64,000 bases of DNA from CAYOWK01 sp964407665 (GCA_964407665.1 CAYOWK010000022.1:1-64000); one strand, 5' to 3'; positions 37,131-46,740 are shown, counted from the stretch's first letter. Notes: generated by a model not told the origin, from the letters alone. A program made the numbers and translations.

Positions 37131-38305
37131 CCAACCCGATCAGCGTCACGATCCTCGGCGCCACAGGGTCGGTCGGCGCATCTTCCCTCGATGTGATCAC
37201 CCAGACCCATCCCGATGGTCCCGTCTTCGAGGTCATCGCGCTGACCGCCAACCGAAACGTCGCGGAACTCGCCAAGGCCGCCATACGCACACGGGCGAAG
37301 CGCGCCGTGGTAGCGGACCCCAGTCTTTACCAGGATCTGAAATCCGCGCTCGCCAACACCGGCATCGAGGCCGCAGCCGGAGACGCCGCAGTGGTCGAAG
37401 CCGGCGACATGCCGGCGGATCGCGTGGTGTCGGGCATCGTCGGTATCGCAGGCCTTCCCGCGACACTCGCTGCGGTTCGCAGGGGCGCCGCGGTCGCACT
37501 GGCGAACAAGGAAAGCATGGTCTGCGCGGGCAAGCTGCTGACCGACGAGGCGCGCCGATCCGGCGCCCGGCTGCTTCCCATCGATTCCGAACACAATGCG
37601 ATCTTCCAGGTGCTCGACCGCAAGGAGAGGGTGGAGAAGCTGATCCTCACTGCATCCGGCGGGCCTTTCCGTGAATCCAGCCTTCAGGAGATGGCGTCGG
37701 TCACGCCCGAACAGGCTTGCCGGCATCCGAACTGGTCGATGGGAGCCAAGATCTCCATCGACAGCGCCACCATGATGAACAAGGGCCTCGAGCTGATCGA
37801 GGCGGCCTGGCTCTTCGACATCTCGCCGGACCGGATCGACATCCTCGTCCATCCGCAGTCGATCGTTCACAGCCTCGTCGCCTATGACGACGGGTCCGTT
37901 CTGGCCCAGCTCGGGCTTCCCGACATGCGCACGCCGATCTCCTATGCCTTGTCCTGGCCGCTCCGGATGCCGCTCCCGGGGCTTGATCGCCTTGATCTGG
38001 CCAAGATCGGGCGCTTGGATTTCCTTCCGCCCGATCCGCAGCGTTTTCCCGCGCTGCGGCTGGCGCGGGAGGCCGCTACCGCCGGCGGCGCAGCCCCTGT
38101 CATACTGAACGGGGCAAACGAGGAGGCTGTGGCTGCCTTCTTGCAGCGACGAATAGGGTTTCTTGCGATTGCGCAGGGGGTCGAGCGGGTGCTGGACGAG
38201 CTTCAGGCAGCTCTTCCGTCGGCGCCAGGAACCATCGAGGAAATCCTCGAGGTTGATCGCCTTTCGCGCGAATGCACGTTAAGGATGCTGAAGCTGGCCG
38301 CGTGA
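37127..38305 (+). CDS. dxr: 1-deoxy-D-xylulose 5-phosphate reductoisomerase
   Basis: Second enzyme of the MEP isoprenoid pathway; uses NADPH and a divalent metal to make MEP. 392 aa. N-terminal NADPH-binding ILGATGSVGASSLDVI (about 7-22), then LANKESMVCAG, the metal site IDSEHNAIFQ and the flap region with HPNWSMGAKISIDSATMMNKGLE. It provides precursors for UppS two genes upstream, and overlaps cdsA by 4 nt. Confidence 0.98.
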   Translation: MTNPISVTILGATGSVGASSLDVITQTHPDGPVFEVIALTANRNVAELAKAAIRTRAKRAVVADPSLYQDLKSALANTGIEAAAGDAAVVEAGDMPADRVVSGIVGIAGLPATLAAVRRGAAVALANKESMVCAGKLLTDEARRSGARLLPIDSEHNAIFQVLDRKERVEKLILTASGGPFRESSLQEMASVTPEQACRHPNWSMGAKISIDSATMMNKGLELIEAAWLFDISPDRIDILVHPQSIVHSLVAYDDGSVLAQLGLPDMRTPISYALSWPLRMPLPGLDRLDLAKIGRLDFLPPDPQRFPALRLAREAATAGGAAPVILNGANEEAVAAFLQRRIGFLAIAQGVERVLDELQAALPSAPGTIEEILEVDRLSRECTLRMLKLAA

Positions 38306-38336
38306 GGCCGGACAGCCGAGTGAGGACGGACGGACC

Positions 38337-39497
38337 TTGGAAAAACTGTTCTCGATGGCGGCCTCGCCGATCAACTTCCTGATCCTGATTTCGGTCGTCA
38401 TCACGATCCATGAACTCGGCCATTACTGGGTGGGGCGCCTGTTCGGAGCCGCCGCCGAATCGTTTTCCATCGGCTTCGGCAATTCGGTCTTCGAAGTGAA
38501 GGACAAGCGCGGCACGCGCTGGCGGCTCAACTGGCTGCCGCTTGGCGGCTTCGTGAAGTTTGCGGGTGAACTCCAGCAACCGGGCGACGCCTCCATGCCG
38601 GCTGACGAACGGCCGGCTGGTCTGGTCGGCAAGCCTTACATGGCCCTGAATCCCTGGCAGCGCCTCGCCGTTTCGCTCGGCGGGCCCTTCGCCAACTTTA
38701 CCTTCGCCATCCTCGTGTTTGCGGGTCTGGCGCTCGGTTTCGGCATTCCCGAAGCCAAAGAGGTGCGTATCGCCGCCGTGGTGCAGGACTCGGCCGCATC
38801 AACAGCCGGTTTCCGTCCGGGCGACGTCGTTATCGAGGTTGCCGGTCGCCGGGTCACCAGTCCGCGCGACGTGACTCTTGCGACTGAACTCAACGCCAAC
38901 GAACCTGTGCCGTTTACCGTGCGCCGGGCCAATGGCGAGTTCGCCGATCTTCTCGTGTCACCCGTCCTGACCGAGCGCGTGAATGACTTCCAGATGAAGG
39001 AAAAGGTCGGAAAGATCGGCGTTGAGCTGCAGTCCGTCGATGGAATGATGCGGCGTCCGAACGTGATCGAGGCGGTTGGCCATGGCTTCCAGGCGACCGG
39101 CGATACCATCGGCGCCACCTTCAACGTGATCCGCAGGCTGGTCACCGGCAAGGAAGGGCTCGACAAGCTCAGCGGCCCGCTCGGCATCATGAACCTGACC
39201 GACAAGGTCACGGACAACGAAATGAAGAGGGCGGAAACGCCGCTCTGGATGAAGGTCACCAATGTGGCTCTCATGCTTCTGCAGCTGGCGGCCGCCCTGT
39301 CCATTGGCGTCGGCTTCTTCAATCTGCTGCCGATCCCGGTGCTGGATGGTGGAGCCGCTGTAATGTGTCTCGTCGAGGGGGTCTCTGGGCGGCCTGTGCC
39401 GGAGACGATCCAGAGGGTCGGACTGACAATGGGGCTGGTGTGTCTCGTAGGCTTTGCCCTAGTGATCACCTTGAAAGACGTCCTGACCTGGCAGTAG
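38337..39497 (+). CDS. rseP: RIP metalloprotease RseP (site-2 protease family)
   Basis: Intramembrane zinc protease that cleaves anti-sigma factors or leftover signal peptides in the inner membrane. 386 aa from a TTG at 38337 with GAGGACGGA just upstream; an ATG at 38355 is the alternative. The zinc motif HELGH is at 25-29 in the first helix, a PDZ-like region lies at about 130-220, and the second metal motif NLLPIPVLDGG is near residue 330. It lies between dxr and bamA, the usual order in Gram-negatives. Confidence 0.96.
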   Translation: MEKLFSMAASPINFLILISVVITIHELGHYWVGRLFGAAAESFSIGFGNSVFEVKDKRGTRWRLNWLPLGGFVKFAGELQQPGDASMPADERPAGLVGKPYMALNPWQRLAVSLGGPFANFTFAILVFAGLALGFGIPEAKEVRIAAVVQDSAASTAGFRPGDVVIEVAGRRVTSPRDVTLATELNANEPVPFTVRRANGEFADLLVSPVLTERVNDFQMKEKVGKIGVELQSVDGMMRRPNVIEAVGHGFQATGDTIGATFNVIRRLVTGKEGLDKLSGPLGIMNLTDKVTDNEMKRAETPLWMKVTNVALMLLQLAAALSIGVGFFNLLPIPVLDGGAAVMCLVEGVSGRPVPETIQRVGLTMGLVCLVGFALVITLKDVLTWQ

Positions 39498-39628
39498 CCG
39501 GGTTGCTTTGAGCGCAAGGCCTATGGACCACAGGCGTTGTAGACCGCCGCTTGTGATTCCTGCGGGCATGTAGTCTGAAAGCGCGTGCGAAAGTTGGGCG
39601 TCGGGGCCCGGTGTGTAAGAGGTGAGTA

Positions 39629-42166
39629 ATGCGGTCATGGTTCGCGGGCGCCCTTGCGCTGACGGCCTCGGCGGGCGCTATCGCCGCCGCTCAGTCCTTT
39701 GCAACGGTCAACCAGGCCTGGGCTCAGCAGCCCGGGGACGTGATCTCGCGCATTCTGGTTGAGAACAACCAGCGGATCGAATCCCGGACGGTCCTGTCCT
39801 ACCTGCTTGTGAAGCCCGGCGATCCCTACGACTCGGAGCGGATCGATCAGTCGTTCAAGGCCCTGTTCGCAACCGGCCTCTTCGCAGACGTCGTGTTCGA
39901 GTGGCGCGGCAATGACCTCGTCGTCCGCGTGGTCGAGAACCCGATCATCAACCGCGTCATCTTCGAGGGCAACAACGCCGTCACGACAGAGCGTCTCGAG
40001 GAAGAGACCGAGGCCGAACCGCGCCAGACCTTCACCCGCTCGCGCGTCGAACAGGACGTTCAGAAGATCCTCGAGGCCTACCGGCGTGCTGGCCGGTTCG
40101 CCGCCACGGTGACGCCGCAGTACAAGCCGCTCCCGCAAAACCGCGCCGACCTGATCTTCCTGATCGAGGAGGGCCCCAAGACGGGCGTCCAGTCGATCAA
40201 CTTCATCGGCAACGACGAGTATTCCGACAGCCGGCTCCGCCGCGAGATCGCAACCCGCCAGTCGAAATGGTGGCGCTTCTTCGAGAAGCGCGACAACTAC
40301 AACCCCGGCCAGATCGAGTACGACCGCGAGCAGCTCCGCCAGTTCTACATGAACGAGGGCTACGCGGACTTCCAGACACTGTCGGCTGTGGCCGACCTTT
40401 CGCCCGACCGCCGCGACTTCTTCATCACCTTCACGGTCGATGAGGGCGAACTCTACAACTTCGGACCCGTGAAGGTCGAAACCGAACTCGAGAAACTCTC
40501 GGGCGAGCGTCTCGCACTGGTTCTGCCGATGAAGCAGGGCGACCTGTTCCGCTCGAAGGCCATCGAGGACGCCATCGACACCATCACGTTCGCGGCCGGC
40601 ACCGCCGGCTATGCCAACGTGGATGTCATTCCGCGCCAGACCCGCAACGAAGAAACCAACACCATCGACATCACCTTCGAGGTGGACGAGGGCCCGCGCG
40701 TCTACGTTGAGCGGATCGATATCGCTGGAAACACCCAGACCCTGGACCGCGTCATCCGCCGCGAGATCCGGGTCGCGGAGGGCGACGCCTTCAACCGGGT
40801 CCTGCTTGATAACGCCAAGAACCGTATCCGCGCGCTCGGCTACTTCGATCCGGACACCGTCGAAGTCACCGACGAGATCGGCAGCACCGATGACCGCCGC
40901 ACCGTGAAGGTCACCGTTGAAGAGCAACCTACGGGCGAGCTCGCCTTTGCGGCCGGCTTCTCCTCGACAGACGCCTACATGTTCAGCGTAAGCGCCTCGC
41001 AGCGCAACTTCCGCGGCCGCGGCCAGTTCCTGTCCGCCCGGATCCAGACCACCTCGCGCCAGCAGGACCTCGAGTTCCGGTTCACCGAACCCAAGTTCCA
41101 GGACCGCAACTTCGCTCTCGGCGTGGACCTCCTGCTGACCCAGTCGGACTTCTACGACGAAGCCGGGTTTGCCAACTCCGTCATCAGCGCCGGCGGCCGC
41201 GCCCAGTTCCCGCTGTCGACCCGCGACCAGCTGGGCCTGCGCTACACCATCCGGAACGACGATCTCCAGATCGACTCGTCGCTCACCGACTGCACCTCGA
41301 CAGCCTTCTTCCGCTCGACCCTCTGCGACCAGCAGGGCGCCAGGCTGACGTCCGCCTTCCAGTACTCGATCACGATGGACCGGACGAACGACTACATCGA
41401 ACCGACGCGTGGCTGGGATCTCAACTGGAGCCAGGAGATCGCCGGTCTCGGCGGCGACGTGAACTACCTCAAGAACGAGCTGCGCACGAACATCTACCAG
41501 GGCTTGTTCCCGCAGGTCGTCCTGCGCGGGAAGTTCGACGCGGGCTACATCGACAGCTGGGGCGCCGAGGGCGTCCGCATCAACAACCGCTTCTTCAAGG
41601 GCGGTCCGACGTTCCGCGGCTTCGACGTCGCCGGCATCGGTCCCCGCGAAGTCCAGATATTCTACGACACCGAAACGATTGCGCTCGACCCGGGTGTCAC
41701 CCCGCGTGACCTGTCTCAGGCGCTCCTGAACTCCGATGGAACCCAGCAGGTCAACGAGTCCGGCCAGCTGCTCTACACGTCCGCAGTGCGCGACTCGAGC
41801 GGGGCGATAATCCCTCCCAACACGAGAGCGTTTAACTCTCTTGGCGGTAAGGCATATGCAATTGGGTCCTTGGAATTGGGCTTCCCGTTCCCCTATGTTC
41901 CCGATGAACTCGGTATCAAGGGAGCGCTGTTCACCGAATGGGGCACGCTAGGTCTGCTCGACAGCGCGGACAGGGATCGGACGGCCGGTGATCTGTTCAG
42001 CCAGTACTTCGTGGACGACAAGGCCAGCCTTCGTGGCACCGCAGGCGTCTCCGTCTTCTGGGACTCGCCCTTCGGTCCCATTCGCTTCGACTTCTCCAAA
42101 GTGCTCTCGCGCGAAGACTACGACCGCACAGAGTCCTTCCGGTTCAGCACCAATACGAGGTTCTAG
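39629..42166 (+). CDS. bamA: Outer membrane protein assembly factor BamA
   Basis: Central subunit of the beta-barrel assembly machine. 845 aa with a signal peptide (cleavage near AWA-QQ, about 32), about five POTRA domains (about 35-430), and a 16-strand barrel ending in Phe (NTRF), the usual C-terminal insertion signal. The lid-loop motif shows as FKGGPTFRGFDVAGIGPR. AAGAGGTGAG precedes the ATG at 39629. It is followed after 1 nt by the skp/ompH gene, its chaperone partner. Confidence 0.97.
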   Translation: MRSWFAGALALTASAGAIAAAQSFATVNQAWAQQPGDVISRILVENNQRIESRTVLSYLLVKPGDPYDSERIDQSFKALFATGLFADVVFEWRGNDLVVRVVENPIINRVIFEGNNAVTTERLEEETEAEPRQTFTRSRVEQDVQKILEAYRRAGRFAATVTPQYKPLPQNRADLIFLIEEGPKTGVQSINFIGNDEYSDSRLRREIATRQSKWWRFFEKRDNYNPGQIEYDREQLRQFYMNEGYADFQTLSAVADLSPDRRDFFITFTVDEGELYNFGPVKVETELEKLSGERLALVLPMKQGDLFRSKAIEDAIDTITFAAGTAGYANVDVIPRQTRNEETNTIDITFEVDEGPRVYVERIDIAGNTQTLDRVIRREIRVAEGDAFNRVLLDNAKNRIRALGYFDPDTVEVTDEIGSTDDRRTVKVTVEEQPTGELAFAAGFSSTDAYMFSVSASQRNFRGRGQFLSARIQTTSRQQDLEFRFTEPKFQDRNFALGVDLLLTQSDFYDEAGFANSVISAGGRAQFPLSTRDQLGLRYTIRNDDLQIDSSLTDCTSTAFFRSTLCDQQGARLTSAFQYSITMDRTNDYIEPTRGWDLNWSQEIAGLGGDVNYLKNELRTNIYQGLFPQVVLRGKFDAGYIDSWGAEGVRINNRFFKGGPTFRGFDVAGIGPREVQIFYDTETIALDPGVTPRDLSQALLNSDGTQQVNESGQLLYTSAVRDSSGAIIPPNTRAFNSLGGKAYAIGSLELGFPFPYVPDELGIKGALFTEWGTLGLLDSADRDRTAGDLFSQYFVDDKASLRGTAGVSVFWDSPFGPIRFDFSKVLSREDYDRTESFRFSTNTRF

Positions 42167-42167
42167 G

Positions 42168-42764
42168 ATGAAACTCCGCAACTTGGCCGTCATGGCCGCC
42201 CTCGCGATCGGCCTCACCAACATGGCCGGCGCCGCCTTCGCCCAGACCAAGGTCTACATCATCGATGAAGACGCGATCCGGGCGACCAGCAAGATCGGCA
42301 AGGATATCGCCGTGAAGCTCGGCGAGAGCCAGAAGGAAGGCGTCAGCAAGCTCGGCCTGCAGGCTCTCTCCAGCGAGATCAAGACCGCCGAGGACGCACT
42401 TAAGCCACAGACGGAATCGCTGACGCCTGAGGCCCTGAAGGCCAATCCGACACTGAAGGCCCGCGTGGATGAACTGAACAAGAAGAAAGTGGAGTTCCTG
42501 AAGAAGCAGGACTTCCTGAACGCCAACCTCGAGCAGCAGGGCAATGCCGGCATGGTGGCGTTCGCCACCGCTCTGGCTCCGGCCGTCGACTACGTCGCCA
42601 AGCAGGCTGGCGCCGATGTCGTCCTGAGCTCTTCCGCCACCTGGTACATCAAGGACTCGGTGGACCTCAGCGCCAAGGTGATCGCACGTCTCGACGCCAC
42701 GACGCCGACGCTGGAATCGCTGAAGGCCGCCGCCCAGGCCGCCGCTCCGCCGAAAACGCCCTGA
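42168..42764 (+). CDS. OmpH/Skp family periplasmic chaperone
   Basis: Periplasmic holdase that carries unfolded outer-membrane proteins to BamA. 198 aa with a signal peptide ending AFA (about 25), then VYIIDEDAIRATSKIGKDIA, a long charged coiled-coil arm (about 55-130) and a C-terminal part that completes the trimer core. Its place right after bamA supports the assignment; sequence similarity in this family is low. The ATG overlaps GGATG 1 nt after the bamA stop. Confidence 0.9.
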   Translation: MKLRNLAVMAALAIGLTNMAGAAFAQTKVYIIDEDAIRATSKIGKDIAVKLGESQKEGVSKLGLQALSSEIKTAEDALKPQTESLTPEALKANPTLKARVDELNKKKVEFLKKQDFLNANLEQQGNAGMVAFATALAPAVDYVAKQAGADVVLSSSATWYIKDSVDLSAKVIARLDATTPTLESLKAAAQAAAPPKTP

Positions 42765-42835
42765 TCGCTGATGCCGGCGTGCGCCGCCTTGCCCCGGACG
42801 GGTTCGGCGAGGCACTCTCCGCGCACCATCGTTTC

Positions 42836-42865
42836 GATAGCCGCCGGGTCATGCCGGCGGCTATC
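42836..42865 (+). terminator. Hairpin between skp/ompH and lpxD
   Basis: Perfect 12-bp stem GATAGCCGCCGG / CCGGCGGCTATC with a 6-nt loop in the 118-nt gap before lpxD. It is followed by TTGC rather than a T-run. It may partly separate bamA-skp expression from the lpx genes. Confidence 0.5.
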
Positions 42866-42882
42866 TTGCAGGTTGCGGTCTC

Positions 42883-43899
42883 ATGATTGATCCTCGCTTC
42901 TACGAATTCAGCGAAGGCGCATCCGCCGGCTCGCTGGCGCTTGCCGCTGGCGCGAAGCTGGTGCGAGGCGATCCTGACACTGTCATCCGCTCGCTCGCCC
43001 AGTCCGATCACGCCGGTCACGAGGACCTGAGTTTCCTCGAGAGCGACAAGGATGGGGCGGCGAAGAGCGTTAAGGCCGGCGCGTGCTTCGCCCCGCCGGG
43101 TATGGCGGCGGCGTTCGATGACGGTGTCGCCGTGCTCGAGACGCTGCATCCGCGGGCCGCCTTCGCGTCCATCGCCACCCGGCTGGTAACCCTCCGGCGT
43201 TTCGGACCGGCCGGAGAGCCGGTCGCCCAGCCTCCATCCATCGGAATCGGCGCTGTGCTCGAGCCGGGCGCTATTGTTGGACCGGGCGCTTCCATCGGCG
43301 CCGGCTCGCGCATCGGCGCCAACAGCGTCATCGGGCCGGGCGTGCAGATCGGGAAGGGCGTGCAGATCGGGCCGAATGTCTCGATTGCCTGCGCGCTGAT
43401 CGGCGACCACGTCACGATTCTCGCTGGCGTCCGGATTGGCGAAACCGGCTTCGGTCTTGCCGGCTCACCCGGCGGCGCGGTTCTCACGCCGCACATGGGC
43501 CGGGTGATCATCCAGGACCGCGTCACGATCGGCGCAAACTCGACCGTGGACCGGGGCATATTCGGCGACACCGTGATCGGCGAGAAATCCCACCTCGATA
43601 ACCTGTGCCATGTCGCCCACAACGCCAGACTCGGCGCCCACGTCGTCATGGCCGCCTATTCGGGGGTCGCCGGCTCCTCCACCGTGGGTGACGGCGTGCA
43701 GTTTGGCGGACGTGTCGGCATCGCCGATCACGTGAACATCGGAGCTGGCGCGCGGCTCGCGGCGGCCGCGGCCGTCATGAGGGACGTGCCGGCAGGGGAA
43801 ACCCACGGAGGCTACCCGGCCAAGCCCATGCGCACCTGGATGCGCGAGCTTGCGTGGCTCGCCCAGCAGGCGCAAAAGCGACCGGGCAAGGACAATTAG
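42883..43899 (+). CDS. lpxD: UDP-3-O-acylglucosamine N-acyltransferase
   Basis: Third step of lipid A synthesis: N-acylation of UDP-3-O-acyl-glucosamine. 338 aa with an N-terminal uridine-binding domain (to about 105), a left-handed beta-helix of hexapeptide repeats (about 110-290), and the catalytic His pair H243/H246 in LCHVAHN. GYPAKPMRTWMR closes the helix. In most alphaproteobacteria I know, fabZ follows; here lpxA follows after 53 nt. Confidence 0.97.
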   Translation: MIDPRFYEFSEGASAGSLALAAGAKLVRGDPDTVIRSLAQSDHAGHEDLSFLESDKDGAAKSVKAGACFAPPGMAAAFDDGVAVLETLHPRAAFASIATRLVTLRRFGPAGEPVAQPPSIGIGAVLEPGAIVGPGASIGAGSRIGANSVIGPGVQIGKGVQIGPNVSIACALIGDHVTILAGVRIGETGFGLAGSPGGAVLTPHMGRVIIQDRVTIGANSTVDRGIFGDTVIGEKSHLDNLCHVAHNARLGAHVVMAAYSGVAGSSTVGDGVQFGGRVGIADHVNIGAGARLAAAAAVMRDVPAGETHGGYPAKPMRTWMRELAWLAQQAQKRPGKDN

Positions 43900-43952
43900 A
43901 GTCAGGGCTGCGGACGGTCCGCAGCACCCGGCTTGCGGCATACTGGCGGCAC

Positions 43953-44744
43953 ATGGTCTCCCACATACATCCTACCTCCGTCATCGATCCTGGGGCGTCC
44001 ATCGCGGATGGCGCAGAGGTCGGGCCGTTCTGCACGGTCGGACCCAACGTTTCCCTCGGCGAAGGCGTGCGGCTCATCTCCCATGTGTCTGTCGCCGGCC
44101 ACACGTCGATCGGGTCGGGCACCGTGGTCTATCCCTTCGCCGCCCTCGGCCACCCGCCACAGGACAAGAAGTTCAAGGGTGAAGCCACGCGTCTCATGAT
44201 CGGCTCCCGGAACGAAATCCGCGAACACGTCACGATGCACCTTGGGACGGTCACCGGCCGGGGCCAGACGGTGGTCGGCAATGGGGGATACTTCATGGCA
44301 GGCGCACATGTCGGGCACGACTGCATCGTTGGAGACAATGTGGTGTTCGCCAACAACGCCACGCTGGGCGGCATGGTGGTGGTCGAGGACGGCGTGATCA
44401 TGGGCGGCCTGTCTGCGGTCCACCAGCTTGGCCGCATCGGCCGCTTCGCGTTCATCGGCGGCGGCGCGCCTGTCACCGGCGACGTCATTCCGTTCGGCAT
44501 GGTGGACAATCACGGCAGCCTGCACGGCCTCAACCTTGTCGGGCTGAAGCGGCGCGGCGTGCCGCGCGAAACGATCAACCGCCTCCGCGCCGCCTATCGT
44601 CACCTCTTCGAGGGAGAGGGCGTCTTCGATGCCCGCCTCGAACAGCTCGCGGCAGACGAGGCTCTCGCCCCTGAAATCCGCATGATCGTGGACTTCATCG
44701 AGGCCGGCCAGAAGAGGCCCCTCTGTATCCCGAGGCCCGGATGA
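43953..44744 (+). CDS. lpxA: Acyl-ACP--UDP-N-acetylglucosamine O-acyltransferase
   Basis: First step of lipid A synthesis: 3-O-acylation of UDP-GlcNAc by a hydroxyacyl-ACP. 263 aa from the ATG at 43953 (MVSHIHPTSVIDPGA); longer frames run into lpxD. Hexapeptide beta-helix with NEIREHVTMHLGT, the His pair H119/H122 (AHVGHDC; H122 catalytic by analogy with E. coli H125), GGLSAVHQLGRIG and the C-terminal helical GVPRETINRLRAAYR. The stop overlaps the lpxI start by 4 nt. Confidence 0.97.
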   Translation: MVSHIHPTSVIDPGASIADGAEVGPFCTVGPNVSLGEGVRLISHVSVAGHTSIGSGTVVYPFAALGHPPQDKKFKGEATRLMIGSRNEIREHVTMHLGTVTGRGQTVVGNGGYFMAGAHVGHDCIVGDNVVFANNATLGGMVVVEDGVIMGGLSAVHQLGRIGRFAFIGGGAPVTGDVIPFGMVDNHGSLHGLNLVGLKRRGVPRETINRLRAAYRHLFEGEGVFDARLEQLAADEALAPEIRMIVDFIEAGQKRPLCIPRPG

Positions 44745-45589
44745 CCGCTCCAGTCGGCGTCATCGCCGGCGGCGGCGACCTTCCTCGGCAGCTCCTCGAC
44801 CGGCTGGCCGCGTCCGGCCAGACCGCCTTCGTCCTGGCGATCGCAGGCTCGGCCGATGCCGGGCTCGTGCGCGATTACCCCGGAGTCGAGATTTCCATTG
44901 GCGAGATCGGCAAGCAGATCGACGCGCTCAAGGCGGCCGGGTGCGAGGACGTAACGTTCGTTGGCATCGTCCGCCGTCCGGATTTTTCGACGCTCCGTCT
45001 CGACATGAAAGGTGCGCTGCTACTGCCGCGCGTGGTCACAGCTGCTCGCAAGGGCGATGACGCGCTGCTGCGGGTCGTGCTGCAGGTCTTTGAGGAGGCC
45101 GGCTTCAGGGTGCGTGGGGCCGATGACTTTGCAGCCTCGCTTTTGGCCGACGCAGGCCCGCTCGGCTCCAGAGCGCCCAGCGATGCCGACCGCCTCGATA
45201 TCCGCGTCGCCGCAAGAGCTGCAGCAGCCATCGGCCAGCTGGACATCGGGCAGGGCGCCGTCAGCTGCGATGGCGTCGTCCTGGCTCTTGAGGCGCAGGA
45301 GGGCACAGACCATATGCTCCAGCGCTGCGCTGCGCTTCCCTCTCAACTTCGGGGCTCGGCCTCAGACCGTCGAGGGGTTCTGGTGAAGCGCCCAAAGCCA
45401 ATCCAGGAGCGCCGCGTCGACCTCCCGACAATCGGCCAGAACACGGTCCGCCTGGCGGCGGAGGCGGGTTTGGCCGGAATCGCGGTGGAGGCAGGGGCCG
45501 CTCTGGTTCTGGATGCGCGCGGCGTTGCACGGCTCGCCGATGAGCTTGGACTGTTCATCTACGGCTTCACGCCGGAGGAGGTGGCTTGA
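44741..45589 (+). CDS. lpxI: UDP-2,3-diacylglucosamine diphosphatase LpxI
   Basis: Hydrolyses UDP-2,3-diacylglucosamine to lipid X plus UMP. 282 aa with the N-terminal GVIAGGGDLPRQL, the VGIVRRPDFSTLRLD segment and a C-terminal domain with KRPKPIQERRVDLPTIGQNTV. LpxI replaces LpxH in alphaproteobacteria and is unrelated to it in sequence. It overlaps lpxA (4 nt) and lpxB (4 nt), so the three are coupled. Confidence 0.96.
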   Translation: MTAPVGVIAGGGDLPRQLLDRLAASGQTAFVLAIAGSADAGLVRDYPGVEISIGEIGKQIDALKAAGCEDVTFVGIVRRPDFSTLRLDMKGALLLPRVVTAARKGDDALLRVVLQVFEEAGFRVRGADDFAASLLADAGPLGSRAPSDADRLDIRVAARAAAAIGQLDIGQGAVSCDGVVLALEAQEGTDHMLQRCAALPSQLRGSASDRRGVLVKRPKPIQERRVDLPTIGQNTVRLAAEAGLAGIAVEAGAALVLDARGVARLADELGLFIYGFTPEEVA

Positions 45590-46740
45590 GCCTCCACATC
45601 TGTCTCGTCGCTGCTGAGGAGTCCGGAGACGCGCTGGGGGCGGACGTCATCGACGCCCTCCGCACGGCGTCCCCCGGCGTCCGGATCAGCGTCATTGGCG
45701 GCGAACGCATGCGGCAGCGGGGCGGTGTCCTCGATGTGGACATGTCCGGACTTGCCGTTCTGGGTCTCCTCGACGGCGTGAAGGCGTTCGGCCGTGTGAA
45801 GGCCGCCGTTGCAACGGCACAGGCCGCCATCGCCGACGCGAAACCGGATGCGGTTGTCCTCATCGACAGCTGGGGGTTCATGTGGAGACTGGCCAAGGCG
45901 CTCAAGCTCTCGGGCGTTCCGGCGAAGCGCATCAAGCTGATCGGTCCACAGGTCTGGGCGACCCGCCCGGGACGCGCCCGCGTGCTGGCGCAATGGACCG
46001 ACCATCTCCTGTGCATCCATGCCTTCGAGCAGCCCTTCTATCGCCGCTGGAATCTGCCGACGACGGTGATCGGCAATCCCGCGCTCAGCCGGCTACCCAA
46101 AGGCGACGCTGCGGCCTTCAGGGCGAGGCACGCCATAGCCGCCGACGCGCCCGTCGTTGGGGTCCTGCCAGGCAGCCGCCGCTCCGAGATCCGGCGGGTG
46201 GCCCCGATCCTGTTTTCAGCGGCAGGTGATCTCAAGACGAGAGCGCCGCAGCGCCATGTCATCTGCGTTGAGGCCGCCAGCGTCCGGTCCGACCTTTCGG
46301 CGCTGCTGTCTTCGCTCTCCTACCAGGTGACGCCCGTTCAGGAACACGAGAAGTCCGACGCCTTCGCTGCGATGGACGTGGCGCTGGCCTGCTCGGGAAC
46401 GGTAACCACCGAAGTCGCGGCGCAGGGCGCTCCCTTGGTCGTCGGCTACCGGCTCGGCTGGGTGACGTGGGCGATCGCCCGGCTCTTCATGATGCGCTCC
46501 CGGTTTATTACCCTGCTCAATGTGCAGGCCGGGCGGGAGGTCGCTCCGGAGTTTGTGCAGACCCGCTTCACGCCTGCAAGGGTCGCCGCCGCCGCCGAAC
46601 ACATCCTGTCGTCCCGCGACGTGTCGGAGCGTCAGCGCCGTGAACAGTTCGAGTCGCTGGCGGCGATGAAGACGGAAAATGGAACGCCCGCCGCAGAGGC
46701 TGCGGCGGGCGCGATCTTGCAGCTTGCTGCGACGTCCTAG
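45586..46740 (+). CDS. lpxB: Lipid-A-disaccharide synthase
   Basis: Family 19 glycosyltransferase that joins lipid X to UDP-2,3-diacylglucosamine. 384 aa from a TTG at 45586 that overlaps the lpxI stop (TTGA). Signatures: CLVAAEESGDALGADVI at the N-terminus, YIGPQVWAT-like LIGPQVWATRPGRA, GVLPGSRRSEIRR, CSGTVTTEVA and the NVQAGREVAPEFVQ segment. Its last codon overlaps the convergent gltA stop through a shared CTAG, and its final 55 nt contain a strong hairpin. Confidence 0.96.
   Translation: MSLHICLVAAEESGDALGADVIDALRTASPGVRISVIGGERMRQRGGVLDVDMSGLAVLGLLDGVKAFGRVKAAVATAQAAIADAKPDAVVLIDSWGFMWRLAKALKLSGVPAKRIKLIGPQVWATRPGRARVLAQWTDHLLCIHAFEQPFYRRWNLPTTVIGNPALSRLPKGDAAAFRARHAIAADAPVVGVLPGSRRSEIRRVAPILFSAAGDLKTRAPQRHVICVEAASVRSDLSALLSSLSYQVTPVQEHEKSDAFAAMDVALACSGTVTTEVAAQGAPLVVGYRLGWVTWAIARLFMMRSRFITLLNVQAGREVAPEFVQTRFTPARVAAAAEHILSSRDVSERQRREQFESLAAMKTENGTPAAEAAAGAILQLAATS
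46685..46711 (-). terminator. gltA terminator hairpin inside the lpxB coding end
   Basis: A perfect 12-bp stem CGCCCGCCGCAG / CTGCGGCGGGCG with a 3-nt loop, 26-52 nt past the gltA stop on the minus strand and followed there by TTCCATTTTCC. It lies wholly within the last codons of lpxB, whose Ala/Gly-rich C-terminus it encodes. It may also stop lpxB transcripts. Confidence 0.6.
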
